From: Pseudomonas sp. N040
GTDB lineage: Bacteria > Pseudomonadota > Gammaproteobacteria > Pseudomonadales > Pseudomonadaceae
DNA: 64,000 nucleotides
Direction: 5' to 3'
Assembly (NCBI RefSeq): GCF_015637705.1
Contig: NZ_JADOBE010000013.1
Location: forward strand, 1-64,000
The position numbers and the translations under genes were made by a program. The notes below the pieces were generated by a model that worked only from the letters and a program-made list of their open reading frames with translations, had not been told where the DNA came from and searched no databases. Positions 46,136 to 54,231 of this stretch are shown here, piece by piece; the first letter of the stretch is position 1, and each line of letters begins with the position of its first letter.

Positions 46136-47419
46136 CTAACGAATTGGTGGACTCAAACCGCAAGCTCTGTAGTCTTCGTTACTCATGACAGACTTAAATT
46201 CGCACAAAGGTTTTTCTGAATGCATTGACGGAGCGGGCTTCGGTGGCGCAGCAGTGGAGTTAACAACAGGTATAGATGCTTTTGATTGCATTTTTAGTTG
46301 TAAGGGCAGTGACAAAGGAGCACCAAAAATATAATCAATTGCACGCGAAAGAGCTATTTCAGGCGTATCCCCTTTTGATTTGAATTCATTTGCTTTTGAC
46401 GCCACCTTATAGACAAGAGAAAAACTGTAATTCGGTGATGCCTGGTTAAACTCAGGATGCTTAATTGTATAATAAGATAGCAATTTGTAATAATTTTCTG
46501 TATCCGAATAATATTTCACGTTGCCATCATATTTTTTTTGCCCCACCGATATTAATAGAACTTTCTTATAAGTATTGAAGTACCACAGAGAAGAAAGCGA
46601 GACGGCTATAATGAATATTAATATTGGTGTTTTCCGGAGGTCAACTACCATACAAAATAACAAGGCGAGCACGGCCCCAATTGAAAAGACAATGAATAAA
46701 TTAAAAATATACTCCCCCCAAAACTTACCACCAAGTATATTATTAAAAATGTATATTAACGGATTTATATTGAGACCAGCAGTATCCAAGCTGTATTTAA
46801 AAACAAAACATGTTATTAGAACAGCAAAGAGGACAACACGGATAGCTAAGAAATAATAATCTATCCAATGAGAAATTTTTTTAGTGGCCTCTTGTAACTT
46901 TCTAGGAGCAGAAGGTTCCTCTTTCTTATCCTCCAAACATTCTGACGCGCCAAGCCTAATCACGTAGCCGATAATTTTGTTTTCTACAAACAAGTTCCGG
47001 CAAATATCTGACGCCTCATCAATGCTTGAGTATGGGCCGATTTTTACTAACTCTTCAATTACCGGAAAAAAAGGTAACCGTAATTCACGTATTTTATTGG
47101 TGATATATTCTCTTTGCTTGGCATTATCAAAATTAACTAAAACAGCCCAACCCAAATCAGAAATATCGTCTGAGTCTGCTTTTTTAGTGCGTGTCCTGTT
47201 GCGACGCAGACCAGCAAAGGATTCTCTGTGAGTGGCGCCAAAAGTTGAGCCTGCAAAGACAGCGACAATGTCGATGCCTGAATAGATCGGGTTGCCCAGA
47301 AAGCAGGCAACTACGACATTGATCCATGTGAAGATCATGATTTTCCGATCGTCGTCGTGCGTGATTGCGTAGAAGTACGTAACGGCGCCATGCATGCAGG
47401 CGATAAGAAGAACTTCCAT
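46136..47419 (-). CDS. AT-rich membrane protein with SPOR-like domain
   Basis: The 427-residue protein is not recognised as a whole. Hydrophobic segments: about 2-19, 28-58 (one or two helices), 188-208, 237-259 and 263-281. Residues 90-156 (WAVLVNFDNAKQREYITNKI, RELRLPFFPVIEELVKIGPY, SSIDEASDICRNLF) follow the pattern of a SPOR domain, which normally binds denuded peptidoglycan. Residues 330-427 are soluble with a Pro-rich stretch (STAAPPKPAPS) and a Cys-containing tail. The first 70 and last 50 codons look less AT-rich than the middle, so the gene may be a mosaic. It starts seven bases from the attC-like site at 47425-47515. Confidence 0.75.
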   Translation of the reverse strand: MEVLLIACMHGAVTYFYAITHDDDRKIMIFTWINVVVACFLGNPIYSGIDIVAVFAGSTFGATHRESFAGLRRNRTRTKKADSDDISDLGWAVLVNFDNAKQREYITNKIRELRLPFFPVIEELVKIGPYSSIDEASDICRNLFVENKIIGYVIRLGASECLEDKKEEPSAPRKLQEATKKISHWIDYYFLAIRVVLFAVLITCFVFKYSLDTAGLNINPLIYIFNNILGGKFWGEYIFNLFIVFSIGAVLALLFCMVVDLRKTPILIFIIAVSLSSLWYFNTYKKVLLISVGQKKYDGNVKYYSDTENYYKLLSYYTIKHPEFNQASPNYSFSLVYKVASKANEFKSKGDTPEIALSRAIDYIFGAPLSLPLQLKMQSKASIPVVNSTAAPPKPAPSMHSEKPLCEFKSVMSNEDYRACGLSPPIR

Positions 47420-47424
47420 TGCTT

Positions 47425-47515
47425 GCCCCTAACGTTTGGTTAAGGGGCCGGCTTTAGCCGGTCCCGAGTGAGCGAAGCGAGCGGTCTTGAACTACTAGTT
47501 ATGGCGTGCACTTTT
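47425..47515 (-). other. attC-like recombination site (right, - orientation)
   Basis: Read on the minus strand: GCCATAAC, GTTCAAG, a central GC-rich stem region, CTTAACC, GTTAGGGGC. Outer ends pair (GCC-TAAC with GTTA-GGC); inner GTT(C)AAG pairs with CTTAAC leaving one unpaired C on the left arm, as in attC sites. The centre holds GGGCCGGC/GCCGGTCCC and GCGAAGCGAGC hairpins. The GTTAGGG end lies seven bases before the start of the 427-aa gene, the usual cassette arrangement. Confidence 0.45.
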
Positions 47516-47851
47516 TCGCAGTAGCGCAAACGATATATTGCCGAGGCTATCAATGCGCTCACCTGCATAGCTTGTTGAATAGCGCATCGTAGCTGGATTT
47601 TCGGACATAAATACAACCAGTTTCATAACTACAAATAGATCCCATAGGGGGTAATAACGCTTTCACGGGGTTGGCGGATAACATTCCTTTTCTCGCTATC
47701 CCTGTCTAGGCGATGCAGCGGCCGGATGACTGAATTGGGGCGTTATGAACAATGGATGGAAAGCCAAGGCTGCTTGTGTAAATGCCGAGCAGATGCTTCT
47801 CAAACACTACTCGATTCGTGCTGAGTAAGTCCATTGCGAGGGACCGCTTCT
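47516..47851. other. Gap between attC-like site and repeat element
   Basis: No convincing gene. A 62-codon frame on the minus strand (47706-47894) begins inside the repeat element and has no ribosome-binding site. Otherwise the stretch shows no clear structure. Confidence 0.5.
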
Positions 47852-48037
47852 GGCCGACTCTGTTGAAAACAGTCGACGCGGCCTGGCGCCCCATGTCTTG
47901 GGCTGTAAAAGCGCCATTTTGCTCGCTGCTACGTCAAATCTGAGCCCTGAACCTTCTGCGAAGAGCATAGACTTCAATCTCCGACGCGTACTTTACTTGC
48001 GTGAAAAATGAAGCCGACTTTTTCAACAGAATCGGCC
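47851..48037 (+). mobile_element. Inverted-repeat element, copy 2 (MITE-like, 187 bp)
   Basis: The left end GGCCGACTCTGTTGAAAA and the reverse complement of the right end (GGCCGATTCTGTTGAAAA) match at 17 of 18 positions. GCTTC occurs directly outside both ends (47846-47850 and 48038-48042), a possible 5-bp target duplication. No transposase is encoded. A diverged copy in opposite orientation occupies 1-132. Confidence 0.65.
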
Positions 48038-48127
48038 GCTTCCAGCCCCTCACCCCAGAGGCATCGACCGGTAATGACGGGCGTTGCCCCCTGCGACGCA
48101 GCCGCAAATAGCCAGCACTCCCCCGCG

Positions 48128-49018
48128 CTACACCCCCATCAGCACCGCCTGACTGGCCTGGGCCATTTCGCGGAGGAAATTCCAGGTGGTCTGCATCCGC
48201 GCAATGTCCTTGAGTTCAATCGGCATCAGCATCCAGAAGGTGCGGGTGAACTTCACCTCCTCGCCCAGCACCCGCTGCAGGCGCGGATCGGCGTCGGCGG
48301 AAAACGACGGCAGCATGGCGATCCCGGCTCCGGCGGCGGTGGCCTGCTGCTGGGCGAGGATGCTGGTGCTGCGCAGCGGCACATGCCCGGGCTTGCCGAT
48401 CTCGTCCAGGAACAGCAGCTCCTTGCTGTACAGCAGGTCATCGATGTAGCTGACGAAACCGTGCGCGCGCAGGTCCTCGCGGCTGCGGATCGGCGCGTGC
48501 TGCTGCAGGTAGTCGGCTGCGGCATACAACCGCAGCACATAGTCGGTGAGCTTGGTGATGATGAACGGGCCGCGCTCGGGGCGCTCGAGGGTAATCACGA
48601 TGTCCGCCTCGCGGCGCGACAGCTGCACCATCCGCGGCGCCGCCAGCAGGTCGATGCCGAGGTTGGGATAGCGCCGGGTGAACTCGGCCAGCTGCGGCGC
48701 CAGCATCACCGTGCCGTAACCCTCGGTGACGCCGATCCGCACCTGGCCGGAGAGGCTGTCCTTCTGCCCCTGGCGCGTCCGCTCGATGGCGGAAAAGGCG
48801 CTCTCCATGGCTTCGGCCTGCGGCAACAGGTTGCGCCCGGCCTCGGTCAGGCTGAATCCGGCCGCCGCGCGCATGAACAGCTGGGTATCCAGGCTTTTCT
48901 CCAGCGCCTGCACCCGCCGCGACACCGTGGTGTGATCCACCCCCAGGCGGCGGGCCGCAACGGTGAGTTTGCCGGCGCGCGACAGCTCGAGAAAGTAACG
49001 CAGGTTGTCCCATTCCAT
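48128..49018 (-). CDS. LysR family transcriptional regulator
   Basis: The 296-residue regulator has a winged helix-turn-helix at 1-60 ([43 protein letters not shown]) and a LysR effector domain (about 90-290). ATG 49018 (MEWDNL) is chosen; the open frame upstream runs through the promoter. It is divergent from the aldehyde dehydrogenase gene, and the 152-base gap contains three phased TGC...GCA repeats. It probably controls the cluster at 49-55 kb. The corresponding position in P. aeruginosa also carries a regulator gene. Confidence 0.92.
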   Translation of the reverse strand: MEWDNLRYFLELSRAGKLTVAARRLGVDHTTVSRRVQALEKSLDTQLFMRAAAGFSLTEAGRNLLPQAEAMESAFSAIERTRQGQKDSLSGQVRIGVTEGYGTVMLAPQLAEFTRRYPNLGIDLLAAPRMVQLSRREADIVITLERPERGPFIITKLTDYVLRLYAAADYLQQHAPIRSREDLRAHGFVSYIDDLLYSKELLFLDEIGKPGHVPLRSTSILAQQQATAAGAGIAMLPSFSADADPRLQRVLGEEVKFTRTFWMLMPIELKDIARMQTTWNFLREMAQASQAVLMGV

Positions 49019-49034
49019 CGGCGCTGCCTCACTG

Positions 49035-49089
49035 TGCAAAAACGCAGAATAACCTTGCAAATACTCGCATTGCCATATGCAAAAACGCA
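49035..49089. promoter_or_regulatory. Three phased repeats, candidate LysR operator
   Basis: TGCAAAAACGCA occurs exactly at 49035-49046 and 49078-49089, with a related TGCAAATACTCGCA at 49056-49069. Starts are 21 and 22 bases apart, two helical turns each, so all face the same side of DNA. Each has TGC...GCA arms as in LysR boxes. Confidence 0.65.
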
Positions 49090-49170
49090 CTGTTAGGATC
49101 AACCCCATTGGGCTCGCTGAGCCTGGCTCTGCATTCCCTTCCCCCTCCGTTCCCAAGGCTGGTGCGCATA

Positions 49171-50691
49171 ATGACTTCCCAAGCAAACACTCAAGTTGCC
49201 GTGCCCACGGTAAAGCTGCTGATCGGCGGCGAATTCGTCGAGTCCAAGACCAGCCAGTGGCGCGACATCGTCAACCCGGCGACCCAGCAGGTGCTGGCCC
49301 GCGTGCCCTTCGCCACGGCCGAAGAAATGAGCGCCGCGGTGGCCGCGGCGAAGGACGCCTTCAAGAGCTGGAAGCGCACGCCGATCGGCGCCCGCGCGCG
49401 GATCTTCCTCAAGTACCAGCAACTGATCCGCGAGAACATCAAGGAATTGGCGGCGATCCTCACCGCCGAGCAGGGCAAGACCCTGGCCGATGCCGAGGGC
49501 GACATCTTCCGCGGCCTGGAAGTGGTCGAGCACGCCGCCAACATCGGCAGCCTGCAGATGGGCGAGCTGGCCAACAACGTCGCCGCCGGGGTGGACACCT
49601 ACACCCTGCAGCAGCCGCTGGGCGTGTGCGCCGGCATCACCCCGTTCAACTTCCCGGCGATGATCCCGCTGTGGATGTTCCCGATGGCCATCGCCTGCGG
49701 CAACACCTTCGTCCTCAAGCCGTCCGAGCAGGACCCGATGGTCACCATGCGCCTGGTCGAACTGGCGCTGGAAGCCGGGATTCCGGCCGGCGTACTGAAC
49801 GTGATCCACGGCGGCGTCGACGCGGTCAACCTGCTCTGCGATCACCCGGACATCAAGGCGGTGTCCTTTGTCGGCTCGACCAAGGTCGGCACCCACGTCT
49901 ACAACCGCGCCACCCAGAACGGCAAGCGCGCGCAGTGCATGATGGGTGCGAAGAACCACGCCATCGTGATGCCCGACGCGCCCAGGCAGCAGACCCTGAA
50001 CAACCTGGTCGGTGCCTCCTTCGGCGCCGCTGGCCAGCGCTGCATGGCGTTGCCGGTGGTGATTTTGGTCGGTGAGGCGCAGTCCTGGCTGCCCGAACTG
50101 GTGGCAAAGGCCAAGACCCTGAAGATCGGCGCCGGCATCGAGCCGGGCACCGATGTCGGCCCGGTGGTGTCCCCCGCGGCCCTCGAGCGCATCGGCGGGC
50201 TGATCGCCAGCGGCGTGGCCGAAGGCGCCACGCTCGAACTGGACGGGCGCAACCCGCAGGTCCCGGGCTACGAGAGCGGCAACTTCGTCGGCCCGACCAT
50301 CTTCTCCGGGGTGACCGCGGCGATGCGCGTGTACCAGGAAGAAATCTTCGGCCCGGCGCTGTGCGTGATGCACGCCGCCACCCTGGACGAGGCCATCGAG
50401 TTGGTCAACGCCAACCCGAACGGCAACGGCACCGCCATCTTCACCCGCTCCGGCGCCGCCGCCCGGCACTTCCAGGAAGAGATCGACGTCGGCCAGGTCG
50501 GCATCAACGTACCGATCCCGGTACCGGTGCCGCTGTTCTCCTTCACCGGCTCGCGCGGTTCCAAGCTGGGCGACCTCGGCCCCTACGGCAAGCAGGTGGT
50601 ACTGTTCTACACCCAGACCAAGACCGTCACCCAGCGCTGGCTGGACGAGGATGAAGTGGGCCACGTCAACACCACCATCACCCTCAAGTAA
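49171..50691 (+). CDS. mmsA: CoA-acylating methylmalonate-semialdehyde dehydrogenase
   Basis: The 506-residue aldehyde dehydrogenase has [20 protein letters not shown] (156-175), NAD-binding FVGSTKVG (233-240), catalytic Cys291 in GQRCMAL, and the terminal [10 protein letters not shown]. The family converts methylmalonate semialdehyde to propionyl-CoA using CoA and NAD, the last step of valine catabolism. ATG 49171 is used. A second mmsA under AraC control exists in P. aeruginosa; this copy corresponds to the one in the dspI neighbourhood, where the true substrate is less certain. Confidence 0.88.
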   Translation: MTSQANTQVAVPTVKLLIGGEFVESKTSQWRDIVNPATQQVLARVPFATAEEMSAAVAAAKDAFKSWKRTPIGARARIFLKYQQLIRENIKELAAILTAEQGKTLADAEGDIFRGLEVVEHAANIGSLQMGELANNVAAGVDTYTLQQPLGVCAGITPFNFPAMIPLWMFPMAIACGNTFVLKPSEQDPMVTMRLVELALEAGIPAGVLNVIHGGVDAVNLLCDHPDIKAVSFVGSTKVGTHVYNRATQNGKRAQCMMGAKNHAIVMPDAPRQQTLNNLVGASFGAAGQRCMALPVVILVGEAQSWLPELVAKAKTLKIGAGIEPGTDVGPVVSPAALERIGGLIASGVAEGATLELDGRNPQVPGYESGNFVGPTIFSGVTAAMRVYQEEIFGPALCVMHAATLDEAIELVNANPNGNGTAIFTRSGAAARHFQEEIDVGQVGINVPIPVPVPLFSFTGSRGSKLGDLGPYGKQVVLFYTQTKTVTQRWLDEDEVGHVNTTITLK

Positions 50692-50696
50692 GCGAC

Positions 50697-50776
50697 CGTA
50701 GGATGGGTGGAGGCGCTTGCGTCGATACCCATCGCGGAACCTGTGATGGGTATCGCTACGCTCCACCCATCCTACG
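50697..50776. repeat. Palindromic intergenic element, mmsA-acyl-CoA dehydrogenase gap
   Basis: It starts CGTAGGATGGGTGGAG and ends with the reverse complement CTCCACCCATCCTACG; an inner GATACCCATC/GATGGGTATC pair is also perfect. Confidence 0.8.
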
Positions 50777-50813
50777 GGCTGAAGCCCACCCTACGTAGCC
50801 AACAAGGAAGCCC

Positions 50814-51977
50814 ATGGATTTCGAACTGAGCGAAGAACAACGCCTGCTGGTCGACAGTGCCCGCGCCTTTGCTGCGGCCGAACTGGCGCCGCATGCGGCC
50901 GACTGGGACCGCGACCACCACTTTCCGGTCGACGTCATCAAGCGCGCTGCCGAGCAGGGCTTCCTCGGCCTGTACATCGGCGAGGAAGACGGCGGCCTGG
51001 GTTTGTCGCGCCTGTCGTCGTCGCTGATCTTCGAGCAGCTGGCGGCCGGCTGCGTGGCCACCACCGCGTTCATCACCATCCACAACATGGCCAGCTGGAT
51101 GCTCGCCTCGTTCGGCGACCAGGCGCTCAAGGACCAGTGGTTGCCCGGCCTGATCGGCGGCGAACTGCTGGCCTCCTACTGCCTGACCGAACCGGACGCC
51201 GGCTCCGATGCCGCGCGCCTGCGCACCCGCGCCCGCCGCGACGGTGACGACTACGTGCTGGATGGCAGCAAGTGCTTTATCTCCGGCGCCGGCAGCACCG
51301 AGGTGCTGATCGTCATGGCACGTACCGGCGAAGACGGCGCCAAGGGCATTTCCTGCTTTCTGGTGCCGGGCGATACCCGGGGGGTGAAGTACGGCCGCAA
51401 CGAACTGAAGATGGGCTGGTGCGCCCAGCCCACCCGCACCATCACCTTTGAGGGCGCGCGCATTCCGGCCGGCAACCGCATCGGCCCGGAAGGTCAGGGC
51501 TTCGTCTACGCCATGAAGGGCCTCGACGGTGGCCGCCTGAACATCGCCAGTTGTTCGCTGGGTGCCGCCCAGGCCGCGCTGGAGCAGAGCCTGCGCTACG
51601 TCGAGGAACGCAAGCAGTTCGGCAAGGCCCTGGCCGAATTCCAGGCCCTGCAGTTCAAGCTGGCCGACATGTTCACCGACCTCACCGCCAGCCGGCAGAT
51701 GGTCCGTCTGGCCGCCTCCAAACTCGACCAGCAACACGCCGAAGCGACGCTGTACTGTGCAATGGCCAAGCGTTTCGCCACCGACCACTGCTTCGACCTG
51801 TGCAACCAGGCGCTGCAGCTGCACGGCGGCTACGGTTACCTGAACGACTACCCGCTGGAACGCTGGGTGCGCGACAGTCGGGTGCACCAGATACTCGAAG
51901 GCACCAACGAGATCATGCGGGTGATCACCGCGCGCCGCCTGCTCGAACAGGGCGGCATGCTGGATAACCTGCTTTGA
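50814..51977 (+). CDS. Acyl-CoA dehydrogenase (isobutyryl-CoA dehydrogenase-like)
   Basis: The 387-residue FAD enzyme shows MDFELSEEQRLLVDSARAFA at the start, signature CLTEPDAGSDAARLRT, KCFISGAGSTEVLIVMART, GPEGQGFVYAMKGLDGGRLNIA, and HGGYGYLNDYPLERWVRDSRVHQILEGTNEIMR at the end with the catalytic Glu region. In valine breakdown it would oxidise isobutyryl-CoA to methacrylyl-CoA; in the dspI context a medium-chain acyl-CoA is possible. It uses ETF as electron acceptor. Confidence 0.92.
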   Translation: MDFELSEEQRLLVDSARAFAAAELAPHAADWDRDHHFPVDVIKRAAEQGFLGLYIGEEDGGLGLSRLSSSLIFEQLAAGCVATTAFITIHNMASWMLASFGDQALKDQWLPGLIGGELLASYCLTEPDAGSDAARLRTRARRDGDDYVLDGSKCFISGAGSTEVLIVMARTGEDGAKGISCFLVPGDTRGVKYGRNELKMGWCAQPTRTITFEGARIPAGNRIGPEGQGFVYAMKGLDGGRLNIASCSLGAAQAALEQSLRYVEERKQFGKALAEFQALQFKLADMFTDLTASRQMVRLAASKLDQQHAEATLYCAMAKRFATDHCFDLCNQALQLHGGYGYLNDYPLERWVRDSRVHQILEGTNEIMRVITARRLLEQGGMLDNLL

Positions 51978-51997
51978 CCCGGCTTCATTGAACCTGC

Positions 51998-52052
51998 AGG
52001 AGCCAGCTTGCTGGCGATCAATTGCACCAGCATCGCCAGCAAGCTGGCTCCT
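51998..52052. repeat. Palindrome, acyl-CoA dehydrogenase-hydratase gap
   Basis: Two perfect 21-base arms (51998-52018, 52032-52052) beginning AGGAGCCAGCTTGCTGG flank a 13-base loop. The type differs from the CGTAGG family. Confidence 0.85.
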
Positions 52053-52076
52053 ACACAAGCAAACATGAGGATTCCC

Positions 52077-52895
52077 ATGAGCACCGCCATCGAAATCTAC
52101 AAGCCCGGCAGCTTTGACCTGACGCACAAACTGACCGTGGAAAAGCACGGCCATACCGCGCTGGTCACCATCAATAATCCGCCAGCCAACACTTGGGACC
52201 GTGAATCGCTGATCGGCCTCAAGCAACTGGTCGAGCACCTCAACCGCGACGATGACATCTATGCGCTGGTGATCACCGGCCAGGGCCAGAAGTTCTTCAG
52301 TGCCGGCGCCGACTTGAACCTGTTCGCCGATGGCGACAAGGCCCGCGCCCGCGAGATGGCACGGCGCTTTGGCGAAGCTTTCGAGGCGCTGCGTGATTTC
52401 CGTGGTGTCTCGATCGCGGCCATCAACGGCTACGCCATGGGTGGTGGGCTGGAATGTGCATTGGCCTGCGACATCCGCATCGCCGAGCGCCAGGCGCAGA
52501 TGGCCCTGCCCGAAGCCGCCGTCGGCCTGCTGCCCTGTGCCGGCGGCACGCAGAACCTGGCCTGGCTGGTCGGCGAAGGCTGGGCCAAGCGCATGATCCT
52601 CTGCGGCGACCGGGTCGACAGCGAAACCGCGCTGCGCATCGGCCTGATCGAGCAGATCGTCGACACCGGCGAAGCCCGCGGCACCGCCCTGATGCTGGCG
52701 GCCAAGGTCGCCCGGCAGAGCCCGGTGTCGGTGCGCACCATCAAGCCATTGATCCAGGGCGCCCGCGAGCGCGGGCCGAACGGCTGGCTGCCGGAGGAGC
52801 GCGAGCGCTTCGTCGACCTGTTCGATGCCCAGGACACCCGCGAGGGCGTCAACGCCTTCCTCGAGAAGCGCGAGCCGCAGTGGCATAACAAGTAA
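52077..52895 (+). CDS. Enoyl-CoA hydratase/isomerase (DspI-like)
   Basis: The 272-residue crotonase-fold enzyme shows oxyanion-hole regions KFFSAGADLNLFA (about 73-85) and AINGYAMGGGLECALACDIRIA (about 114-135), then ALPEAAVGLLPCAGGTQNLAWLVGEGWAKRMILCG, with a catalytic Glu in the EAA/GGTQ region. ATG 52077 has GAGG six bases upstream. The syntenic P. aeruginosa gene (PA0745, dspI) is required for the dispersion signal cis-2-decenoic acid; orthology is inferred from neighbours and length. Alternatively it hydrates methacrylyl-CoA. Confidence 0.9.
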   Translation: MSTAIEIYKPGSFDLTHKLTVEKHGHTALVTINNPPANTWDRESLIGLKQLVEHLNRDDDIYALVITGQGQKFFSAGADLNLFADGDKARAREMARRFGEAFEALRDFRGVSIAAINGYAMGGGLECALACDIRIAERQAQMALPEAAVGLLPCAGGTQNLAWLVGEGWAKRMILCGDRVDSETALRIGLIEQIVDTGEARGTALMLAAKVARQSPVSVRTIKPLIQGARERGPNGWLPEERERFVDLFDAQDTREGVNAFLEKREPQWHNK

Positions 52896-52902
52896 ACCGT
52901 AA

Positions 52903-53066
52903 CCGTGTAGGGCGGGTGCAACCCGCGCTGGGCACACAGCAAGAGCCATGGGTTGCAGCCGCACTACCCGAACCAGTAAACCGTAAGGTGGTCAACTCGC
53001 GCAGCGATTGACCACCGGACACACCCCTGTGGTGGCCAAGCCTTCGGCGTTGACCACCCTACGATG
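52903..53066. repeat. Two palindromic elements, hydratase-hydrolase gap
   Basis: The first part has GTAGGGCGGGTGCAACCCGCGC and a partner GGGTTGCAGCCGCACTACCC-like end; the second runs from CCGTAAGGTGGTCAACTC to GTTGACCACCCTACG with an inner ATTGACCACCGG. It fills the gap up to the next start. Confidence 0.6.
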
Positions 53067-53076
53067 GATACTCTGG

Positions 53077-54180
53077 ATGAACGTGATTTTCGAAGAACTG
53101 CATGGCCAGCAGGGCGCACGCATCGGCGTGGCCACCCTGGACGCCGAAAAGAGCCTGAATGCCCTGACCCTGCCGATGATCGAGGCGCTCGACGCCAGGC
53201 TCAAGGCCTGGGCGGCAGACCCGCAGATCGTCTGTGTGCTGCTGCGTGGCAACGGCCCCAAGGCCTTCTGCGCCGGCGGCGACGTGATCCAGCTGGTGCA
53301 GGCCTGCCGCGCCCATCCCGGCGAAGTGCCGCCGCTGGCGGCGCGCTTCTTCGCCGACGAATACCGCCTCGACCACCGCATCCACAGCTACCCCAAGCCG
53401 CTGCTGTGCTGGGGTCATGGCTATGTGATGGGCGGCGGCATGGGGCTGATGCAGGGCGCCAGCGTGCGCATCGTCACGCCTTCAAGCCGCCTGTCGATGC
53501 CGGAAATCAGCATCGGCCTGTTTCCGGATGTCGGCGGCAGCTGGTTCCTCTCGCGCCTGCCGGGCAAGCTCGGCCTGTTCCTCGGCCTCAGCGCAGCCCA
53601 GGTCAACGCCCGCGATGCCCTCGACCTGGGCCTGGCCGACCGCTGCCTGGGCGATGACCAGCAGGCGCAATTGCTCGACGGCCTGCTGCAGCTGAACTGG
53701 CAGGAACACTCCGCTGCCCAGCTCAACAGCCTGCTGCGCGCCCTCGAACAGCAGGCCCGCGAGCAGCTGCCGGCAGCCCAGTGGCTGCCGCGCCGCGCGC
53801 GCATCGACGAACTGTTCGACGTGGCCGATGCCGCGGCCGCCTGGCACGCGCTGGCCGGCCTGCACGACGACAGTGACGCCCTGCTCGCCCGCGCCGCCAA
53901 GACCCTGGCCCGGGGCTGCCCGATGACCGCGCATCTGGTCTGGCAGCAGATCGCCCGCGCCCGCCACCTGTCGCTGGCCGAGGTGTTCCGCATGGAATAC
54001 GCGATGAGCCTGAACTGCTGCCGCCATCCGGAGTTTCCCGAAGGCGTGCGCGCCCTGCTGATCGACAAGGACAACAGCCCGCACTGGCACTGGCCGACGG
54101 TGGCCGAGATTGCCCCGGCGGTGATCGATGCACACTTCAGCCCGAGCTGGGACGGCGCGCATCCGCTGGCCGATTTGTAA
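53077..54180 (+). CDS. 3-hydroxyisobutyryl-CoA hydrolase-like protein
   Basis: The 367-residue crotonase-fold enzyme belongs to the long HIBCH subgroup. N-terminal ATLDAEKSLNALTLPMIEALDARL, KAFCAGGDVIQL (about 66-77), CWGHGYVMGGGMGLMQGASVRIV (about 111-133) and SMPEISIGLFPDVGGSWFLSRLPGKLGLFLGL. The C-terminal 150-residue helical extension (LARGCPMTAHLVWQQIARA, MEYAMSLNCCRHPEFPEGVRALLIDKDNSPHW) is typical. It would release 3-hydroxyisobutyrate from its CoA ester. Start ATG 53077 follows a palindrome. Confidence 0.9.
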   Translation: MNVIFEELHGQQGARIGVATLDAEKSLNALTLPMIEALDARLKAWAADPQIVCVLLRGNGPKAFCAGGDVIQLVQACRAHPGEVPPLAARFFADEYRLDHRIHSYPKPLLCWGHGYVMGGGMGLMQGASVRIVTPSSRLSMPEISIGLFPDVGGSWFLSRLPGKLGLFLGLSAAQVNARDALDLGLADRCLGDDQQAQLLDGLLQLNWQEHSAAQLNSLLRALEQQAREQLPAAQWLPRRARIDELFDVADAAAAWHALAGLHDDSDALLARAAKTLARGCPMTAHLVWQQIARARHLSLAEVFRMEYAMSLNCCRHPEFPEGVRALLIDKDNSPHWHWPTVAEIAPAVIDAHFSPSWDGAHPLADL

Positions 54181-54231
54181 ACCGCCACCATACGTCCACC
54201 CGAGATCCCCGCAACACCAAGGAGAACAACA

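Noticed and set aside
46575..46856. 93-codon plus-strand frame inside the AT-rich membrane gene
   Set aside because: Antisense to the longer 427-codon gene with membrane pattern; no independent support.
47706..47894. 62-codon minus-strand frame (MGRQAASTVFNRV...)
   Set aside because: It starts inside the terminal repeat of the mobile element and has no ribosome-binding site; probably read-out of the repeat.
50772..52964. 730-codon frame antisense to the acyl-CoA dehydrogenase and hydratase
   Set aside because: Antisense shadow covering two well-supported genes and a palindrome.
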